Made by a program: the position numbers and the translations under genes. Source: Candidatus Sulfopaludibacter sp. SbA3 (GTDB lineage: Bacteria > Acidobacteriota > Terriglobia > 2-12-FULL-54-10). Taken from it: 12,198 bases of DNA. The first letter of the stretch is position 1. Every line of letters starts with the position of its first letter. Location: NCBI GenBank assembly GCA_945865705.1, contig CAMBEY010000061.1:1-12198 (forward strand), in the 5' to 3' direction. The notes beneath the pieces are model-generated. The model made no database searches. It saw only the letters and a list, made by a program, of their open reading frames with translations, and was not told the DNA's origin. Of the stretch, positions 1 through 4,370 are shown in pieces.

Positions 1-123
1 AGACTCTTCCGTAGACTCAAAGGTTTCCGCCGCATCTTCTCCCGCTTCGATAAACTCGACGTCGTCTTCCTCGCTTTCCTCAACTTCGCCCTGATCGTCG
101 AGGCCCTCCGTTAGTGTTAACAC
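1..123 (-). CDS. Possible acidic reading frame running off the left edge (partial)
   Basis: Downstream of and overlapping the GGDEF gene, a second minus-strand frame stays open from a GTG at 123 to the window edge (41 codons). It encodes a strongly acidic, Glu/Asp-rich stretch with runs such as EVEESEEDDVEF. It lies in the +1 frame relative to the GGDEF gene and has an in-frame TAG just before the GTG. It could be the start of a separate small acidic protein, or the true C-terminal tail of the GGDEF protein if a frameshift lies between about 82 and 130. No family is recognised, and the composition alone could arise by chance. Confidence 0.25.
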   Translation of the reverse strand, partial: MLTLTEGLDDQGEVEESEEDDVEFIEAGEDAAETFESTEES

Positions 124-784
124 GCCCTAAGCTAGCCGCGACTCCAATGCTAACCGTTGTGGAAATCAGCGCAGCGACGGTCGTCACCGGTCCGCCCGCC
201 ACCATTGCGCGAATGCGCTCCGCTTGCTTCATCATATCCTGTTGGCTTTCGCAACCTGGAAGAACAATCAGGAAGTAATCATCGCCGAACCGACCTACTG
301 CATCATAGGAACGTACCGCCACGCCAATTCGCCGCGAGGCTTCGCGCAGCACTTCATCGCCCGCCAAGTGGCCGTAGGTATCTTTCACGAACTTAAAATC
401 ATCGAGTTCAGCTATCAGGACACCTACCAATGTCCCTTCTCGTTCGCCTCGAACAAGCTCCCTCCGCAAGATGGCTAGGATTCCGCTGCGGTTCCACAGG
501 CCGGTGAGGTCATCATGCGTGGCTCGAAACTCCATATCCTTGGCCTCTTCGATCTTGATCTGGTAATTCTCTATCTGGGTTTGCATTCCGTTCACCATCC
601 GGATCATCTCAACTTTGGCAGTTTCCACTTCTTCTAAATTCTGTTTCAGCCGAGCCGCCTCCGCCTCCAGGCGGCCACGCTTCTTGATGATTTGATTGTG
701 AACCCGCTCAAGTTCATTGATTTCTTCGGCAATCCGACGCGGATCTATATCATCAGGTCTGTTAGTTTTGATCTTGCTTGACAC
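80..784 (-). CDS. Degenerate GGDEF-domain protein with N-terminal coiled coil
   Basis: The protein has 234 residues from a GTG start at 784, chosen because GGAG lies 6 nt upstream; a TTG at 796 is the alternative. Residues about 15-80 are charged and heptad-like (coiled coil), with no membrane segment or sensor domain. A GGDEF domain follows, with HDDLTGLWNR, a metal-site ELDDFK and YGHLAGDEVLR. The signature is GDDYF instead of GG(D/E)EF: the second Gly and the catalytic Glu are lost, so diguanylate cyclase activity is unlikely. The inhibitory-site motif RSYD (RxxD) is present five residues before the signature, so c-di-GMP binding is possible. The domain stops soon after SIGVA and lacks the usual ADxALYxAK...GRN ending. 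Family membership is clear; the role as a c-di-GMP receptor or scaffold is inference. Confidence 0.85.
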   Translation of the reverse strand: MSSKIKTNRPDDIDPRRIAEEINELERVHNQIIKKRGRLEAEAARLKQNLEEVETAKVEMIRMVNGMQTQIENYQIKIEEAKDMEFRATHDDLTGLWNRSGILAILRRELVRGEREGTLVGVLIAELDDFKFVKDTYGHLAGDEVLREASRRIGVAVRSYDAVGRFGDDYFLIVLPGCESQQDMMKQAERIRAMVAGGPVTTVAALISTTVSIGVAASLGRVNTNGGPRRSGRS

Positions 785-790
785 TGCACT

Positions 791-794
791 CTCC
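791..794 (-). promoter_or_regulatory. Ribosome binding site deciding the GGDEF gene start
   Basis: GGAG on the minus strand sits 6 nt before the GTG at 784. The upstream TTG at 796 overlaps this site and has only GGGGAA further upstream, so the GTG is preferred. Confidence 0.45.
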
Positions 795-796
795 AA

Positions 797-1242
797 ACCA
801 GAAATTTCCCCATGGGTACAAACTGCCCCTCAGTCCTGCCGATCACTTGCACCACACTGCAAGCAGAACGACACGGCTGGCCAATCTGCTTATCGGCTTG
901 GAACTGCCGGCGTGATGGCTTTATTTGAACGAACTAGTCCGGCGATGGTGAAACAGAGGAGCAGCTAAAGTGATGAGGTTGCAGAAGTGACCGCTGCGCG
1001 CGATTCTTTAGACTTGAGCCGTTCTCGAAAGGCGAATTGCGTAAGGTCGCACACGACGCCGAATTGACGTCAGCCCTGCATTGTGCCCAATTTTGTGCCC
1101 ACCCCCTGTATCGAAGCGTTACTCAGGGCTGCGAGTGTTGCGTCCCCCGTAATACCCAAGGTGTTGTAAACTATCAATGTTTGGCAACCAAGCGCAACGG
1201 TTCTACTGGATTGTAAGTTATTGATTCTACGTGCGGCGACAC
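797..1242. other. Intergenic stretch without a recognisable gene
   Basis: About 450 bp between the GGDEF gene and the tRNA fragment. Open frames here are short, and the longest one on the minus strand passes through the antisense of the tRNA fragment. I see no conserved domain, no convincing ribosome binding site and no integrase remnant. The only structured item is the inverted repeat at 846-863. If the tRNA fragment is an attachment-site remnant, this stretch would be the end of the integrated element. Confidence 0.5.
846..863. promoter_or_regulatory. Inverted repeat upstream of the GGDEF gene, possible operator
   Basis: CTTGCA, six bases, then TGCAAG form a perfect 6-bp inverted repeat with dyad symmetry. 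It lies about 60 bp upstream of the GGDEF start. Size and placement suit a dimeric regulator site, but no regulator is identified and an 18-bp palindrome can occur by chance. Confidence 0.25.
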
Positions 1243-1287
1243 CTTCTAAGCAGAGGGTCGTTGGTTCGAGACCAACCGCGCCTACCA
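1243..1287 (+). tRNA. 3' half of tRNA-Arg(TCT), probable attachment-site remnant
   Basis: From the anticodon loop onward this is a well-formed tRNA 3' half. It has loop CTTCTAA (anticodon TCT, 1245-1247), 3' anticodon strand GCAGA, 5-nt variable loop GGGTC, and T stem GTTGG/CCAAC around TTCGAGA. Acceptor strand CGCGCCT, discriminator A and an encoded CCA at 1285-1287 complete it. The 5' half is missing: the bases before 1243 do not pair with GCAGA, there is no D arm, and no AGGCGCG acceptor strand is found upstream. A break at the anticodon loop is typical of tyrosine-recombinase integration into tRNA genes, which leaves a displaced 3' fragment at the far end of the element. It is not a functional tRNA. 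Confidence 0.75.
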
Positions 1288-1408
1288 TCCTTGCCTTGGC
1301 AATTCCCGCCTCCCGGGGAAGGGACCAGATCGCCGCGGGAGATGGGGCGAAATGATTACCCCCGCCGCTGAGATTGCGTGGAGTAATCGCTCCGACTGAG
1401 TTGAGAGT
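1288..1408. other. Gene-free spacer between the tRNA fragment and the response-regulator promoter
   Basis: About 120 bp. It contains a short palindrome, TTGCC-TT-GGCAA, just after the tRNA fragment with no T tract behind it, so it is not a convincing terminator. I see nothing else. Confidence 0.4.
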
Positions 1409-1417
1409 TGCTATAAT
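1409..1417 (+). promoter_or_regulatory. Extended -10 promoter for the response-regulator gene
   Basis: TGCTATAAT is a perfect TGnTATAAT extended -10 element. No good -35 hexamer is seen 16-18 bp upstream, which is usual for extended -10 promoters. Transcription would start near 1424 and leave a leader of about 75 nt before the ATG at 1500. Confidence 0.5.
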
Positions 1418-1499
1418 CAAGTCGGTTGTAGGGGTTGGCGACGAACCGGGCGGCGCGGATTGATTCGCGTTGTCACACGTACCGGCAGGATTAAACAAT

Positions 1500-2078
1500 A
1501 TGATTGAGTCCAGACAAATCACTCTGCACTGCACGACCTGCCGGAACCACAAAGTATTTAATCTGAATATGGATCAGGTGCGCAAGGTGGCTGAGGGCCG
1601 TGGACTGCAGATGCAGTGTGCGTATTGCATGGTAGCCCGGATCTGGCAAACATCCGAACCAGTGGTGATCGAAGAGATTGATCCCTCCATTTCCACAAGG
1701 GCCAAGACGATCCTTCTGGTGGACGACGACGACCTGATTTTAAGACTGCTGCAAAAAGTGCTGGAGTCTTGGGATGCTGAGATTGAAACAGCCAGCAATG
1801 GCAAAGATGCGCTTTCCAAGCTGGCCTCGCGCCAGTTCGATCTAATGATCTGCGATCTGCAGATGCCGGAGATGAGTGGCCAAGTCCTTTTCACTCACGT
1901 TCAGGATAACGCATTCCTACCCGCCGAACGCATCCCCTTCCTCACTGGGGACAAGCGTCCGGAGGTGAAGGAATTTCTGGACAAGTCCGGCTGTTACTTC
2001 CTCTACAAGCCCATTCAGTTTTTGGAGTTTGCCAGCCAGGTGCAAGCGGTGCTGGCCAATGAAGTCAAGGAAAAGTAG
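1500..2078 (+). CDS. Response regulator: N-terminal CxxC/CxxC zinc ribbon plus receiver domain
   Basis: 192 residues from ATG 1500, preceded by AGGA 9 nt upstream; an upstream in-frame TTG at 1470 has no better signal. Residues 11-43 hold CTTC and CAYC pairs 25 residues apart, a probable zinc-ribbon or treble-clef fold. Residues 69-190 are a CheY-like receiver: acidic pocket VDDDD (75-78), phospho-acceptor Asp119 in CDLQMPEMSG, Thr149 in FLTGD, and Lys170 in YKPI. All residues needed for phosphotransfer are present. There is no C-terminal output domain, so signalling would be by protein contact or through the zinc ribbon. No histidine kinase is adjacent (orphan). The gene is convergent with lysA, and a weak ATTC-ccc-GAAT hairpin before a T run at 2141-2146 may end transcription. 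Confidence 0.85.
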   Translation: MIESRQITLHCTTCRNHKVFNLNMDQVRKVAEGRGLQMQCAYCMVARIWQTSEPVVIEEIDPSISTRAKTILLVDDDDLILRLLQKVLESWDAEIETASNGKDALSKLASRQFDLMICDLQMPEMSGQVLFTHVQDNAFLPAERIPFLTGDKRPEVKEFLDKSGCYFLYKPIQFLEFASQVQAVLANEVKEK

Positions 2079-2155
2079 TCCGGGGGCCAGTCCGCTGCGC
2101 CGAAACATTCTCCGACGATGCCTGCGGTATTCCCCGAATCTTTTTTACTCCGGCC

Positions 2156-3436
2156 CTAGACTCTTTCTCCGCGAATCAGGTCGCGCAAGCTTTCCCGTTT
2201 GCGAACCACTCGCCACTCAATGCCATCCACCATCACCTCGACGGCGCGTGGTCGGGAGTTGTAGTTTGAACTCATCACAAATGAGTACGCCCCCGCGGTG
2301 TCAATAGACAGCAGATCACCGGCCTGCAATGAGGGCATCTCGCGGTCGCGGGCGAAGAAGTCGCCTGACTCGCAGACCGGCCCCACCACATCGGCCACCA
2401 TCTGTTTCTGCTTCGCGGAATCTTTAGCGAGCAGCACGGGGCGAATGTCGTGATGTGCGCCATACAGCGACGGGCGAATTAGATCATTCATCGCCGCGTC
2501 GACAATGACGAAACGTTTGCGGCCCTCGGCTTTGATATGGAGCACGCGAGTCAGCAAAACTCCCGCTTCGGCGACAATCGCGCGGCCCGGCTCCACGTAG
2601 AGCTTCAACCCGCTGCCGCGCACGCAGCGCAGCACCGTGCGCGCATAGGCCGCAATGCTGGGCGAAACATCGGAGGACTTATACGCCACGCCCACGCCGC
2701 CGCCCGCATCCAGATGGCGCACCGGACAACCTTTGGCGCGCAAGCGGTTGGCCAACTCCACCACTTTGGTCAGCGCTTGCGAGAATGCGCTGAGGTGCGT
2801 GATCTGCGAGCCGATGTGGCAGCTCAAACCTTCCAGCTTAATGCCGCGAAGACTCTGGGCGCGTTGATAGAGCTTCTCCGCCTCACGGATGGGAATGCCA
2901 AACTTGTTTTCGCGCAGCCCGGTGGAGATGTAAGGATGAGTGCGCGGGTCAACATGCGGATTTACCCGCAAGCCCACGAGCGCCTTGCGGCCCGCCTTGC
3001 GAGCACGCTCGTCGAGCAGCGTCAACTCGCTCTCTGATTCACAGTTGAACATTCGCACGCCGGAGGCCAGCGCGTAGTCCATCTCCTCGGTCGTCTTGCC
3101 GACGCCGGAAAAAATTGTGCGCGCCGGACTGCCACCTGCTTCGATCACGCGGTAGAGCTCACCGCCAGACACGATGTCAAATCCCGCGCCCTGCTTGGCG
3201 AGCAACGCCAGGAGAGCCAGGTTGCTATTGGCCTTGACCGCAAAACAAACCTGATGCGGACAGCCGCGCAGCGCACGGTCAATCTCGCGGTAGCGTCCGA
3301 TCACGTGATTTCCGCTATAGACGTACGCCGGTGTGCCCACGCGCGCGGCGATATCCCGCAGACGAGTCTGCTCGCAGTGCAACTCCTTGACGCTTTCTGT
3401 TGATTGATACGTGAATGGCTTCAGTAGTTTTTTCAT
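2156..3436 (-). CDS. lysA: Diaminopimelate decarboxylase
   Basis: PLP enzyme of fold type III that decarboxylates meso-diaminopimelate to L-lysine, the last step of lysine synthesis, in the cytoplasm. The family is recognised from the PLP lysine in CFAVKANSN (Lys68), HIGSQI, the glycine loop GGGVGV, EPGRAIVAEAG, CESGDFF and the C-terminal GAYSFVMSSNYNSRPR. 426 residues is a normal length. I chose ATG 3436 because MKKLLKPFTY...LHCE matches the usual family N-terminus. The frame stays open to ATGs at 3463 and 3499, and none of the three has a clear Shine-Dalgarno, so the start is uncertain by up to 21 residues. It is a single gene, convergent with the response regulator and divergent from the cytochrome gene, with no lysine-pathway neighbours in view. 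Confidence 0.95.
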   Translation of the reverse strand: MKKLLKPFTYQSTESVKELHCEQTRLRDIAARVGTPAYVYSGNHVIGRYREIDRALRGCPHQVCFAVKANSNLALLALLAKQGAGFDIVSGGELYRVIEAGGSPARTIFSGVGKTTEEMDYALASGVRMFNCESESELTLLDERARKAGRKALVGLRVNPHVDPRTHPYISTGLRENKFGIPIREAEKLYQRAQSLRGIKLEGLSCHIGSQITHLSAFSQALTKVVELANRLRAKGCPVRHLDAGGGVGVAYKSSDVSPSIAAYARTVLRCVRGSGLKLYVEPGRAIVAEAGVLLTRVLHIKAEGRKRFVIVDAAMNDLIRPSLYGAHHDIRPVLLAKDSAKQKQMVADVVGPVCESGDFFARDREMPSLQAGDLLSIDTAGAYSFVMSSNYNSRPRAVEVMVDGIEWRVVRKRESLRDLIRGERV

Positions 3437-3666
3437 TCTGGCGAGCAGGCCGCGGCGACGCATGTTAGTAAGGATGGCCGCAGCCACCCCTTCAATCATT
3501 GGAAATTAAAGCCGCATCTTCAGGCGCATTGGAGGCGCATTGGGCCGTACACTCTCTCCTGCCTTGTATATTTCACCCCTTGCGCCACTGTAGCCTACAC
3601 GCTACTCTCCAGCAAGGGGCCGGACTCGATCAGCGAGTTGCCGACGCCTCTTCGAGGGCTACGCGA
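3437..3666. promoter_or_regulatory. Divergent intergenic region between lysA and the cytochrome c gene
   Basis: 230 bp that must carry the promoters of both divergent genes. A weak candidate for the plus-strand gene is TTGCGC at 3580-3585 with TACTCT at 3603-3608 (17-bp spacer), matching consensus at only half of the positions. No lysine riboswitch is recognisable on the minus strand; the space would be short for one. Confidence 0.25.
3654..3658 (+). promoter_or_regulatory. Ribosome binding site deciding the cytochrome c start
   Basis: GAGGG sits 8 nt before a TTG at 3667. This selects the start directly in front of the signal anchor instead of the TTG at 3499, which would add 56 residues without family character that overlap the lysA upstream region. 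Confidence 0.55.
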
Positions 3667-4170
3667 TTGAAGAAAAAATATGCGGCAGCGGGACTAGCGT
3701 TGATCGGCGCGATATTGCTGTTCGCCGTCTTCTCCTTCCTGCGCGAGAACTGGGCGGCCAGCGGAACGCCCGGCGGCGTGGAGCGATGGATCGCGCGCTG
3801 GGTGCTGTTCCGCAACCGCGGGACGGCCACCGACACCGTGAATCCATTGCCTCAAAATGCGGAGACCCTCGCCGCCGGCCGGGTGATTTATGAGAAGCAT
3901 TGCGCCTTCTGTCATGGCGCCGATGGCAAGGGGCCCGGACCCAACGGCATGAAGTTCTATCCGCCCGTGCCTTCTCTCGCGCCCATCACCGAGCCACTCA
4001 CCGACGGGCAGACCTTCTCCATCATCGAACTAGGCATCCGCTACACGGCCATGCCGGGCTTCGGCGAGGCGTTGCCGGACGAGGACATCTGGAAAGTCTC
4101 TCGCTACCTCCAAAGCCTCTCGACCCAGAGCTTGTCCATTGGTGATGCGGGCCCGCCCATTTCCCACTAA
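3667..4170 (+). CDS. Membrane-anchored monohaem cytochrome c
   Basis: 167 residues from TTG 3667. The N-terminus MKKKYAAAG is followed by a hydrophobic segment (residues about 6-25), an uncleaved anchor or signal peptide that places the haem domain outside the cytoplasmic membrane. The haem site is CAFCH (Cys79, Cys82, His83) followed by GADGKGPG, typical of class I cytochromes of the cbb3-subunit/alternative complex III type. The probable sixth ligand is Met129 in TAMPGFG, and the domain ends in the usual DEDIWKVSRYL helix. It would carry electrons between membrane complexes or to a periplasmic enzyme; the partner is unknown. The next gene downstream is the exported propeller protein, 200 bp away. 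The family call is secure; the start codon is less so. Confidence 0.88.
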   Translation: MKKKYAAAGLALIGAILLFAVFSFLRENWAASGTPGGVERWIARWVLFRNRGTATDTVNPLPQNAETLAAGRVIYEKHCAFCHGADGKGPGPNGMKFYPPVPSLAPITEPLTDGQTFSIIELGIRYTAMPGFGEALPDEDIWKVSRYLQSLSTQSLSIGDAGPPISH

Positions 4171-4370
4171 CGGCGCAAACCGGAACGCCTGGGGCTGGAA
4201 TATCCGGCCAGATTACGAGACAATGTGAGTTCGAGTTTTTAGCGTTGGAGTCTGGCAGGGGAGGCAGGTTCTCCGATGACAACTTTGCCAAATTATCCAA
4301 AGTGCACAGAGTGCAAACTTTCACGGTTTAATCAACAAACGACCCGTCGGCCCCCAGGAGGAGTTGCTTC
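4171..4370. other. Spacer between the cytochrome and propeller genes
   Basis: 200 bp. No clear terminator follows the cytochrome gene and no consensus promoter is seen. A small imperfect dyad, AAAGTGCA...TGCAAACTTT, lies at about 4298-4318 and could be a regulator site. The two genes could be cotranscribed or not. Confidence 0.3.
4356..4363 (+). promoter_or_regulatory. Strong ribosome binding site of the propeller gene
   Basis: AGGAGGAG lies 7 nt before ATG 4371, a near-ideal Shine-Dalgarno. The contrast with the second half of the gene, which has none, argues that translation of the whole coding region begins here. Confidence 0.7.

Noticed and set aside
1211..1287. Complete tRNA gene, or one with an intron
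   Set aside because: No matching 5' acceptor strand, D arm or 5' anticodon strand is found in the 400 bp upstream.
1070..1552. Minus-strand open frame of 160 codons containing VGLEPTTLCLEG
   Set aside because: The VGLEPTTLCLEG stretch is the antisense translation of the tRNA fragment at 1243-1287, a familiar false protein in databases. The frame also overlaps the response-regulator promoter and start.
2537..3037. 166-codon plus-strand open frame inside lysA
   Set aside because: It is antisense to clearly conserved lysA motifs and has no domain or ribosome binding site.
3499..3666. Longer cytochrome c start at TTG 3499
   Set aside because: The extra 56 residues show no family pattern and would bury the signal anchor in the middle of the protein; TTG 3667 has GAGGG at 8 nt.
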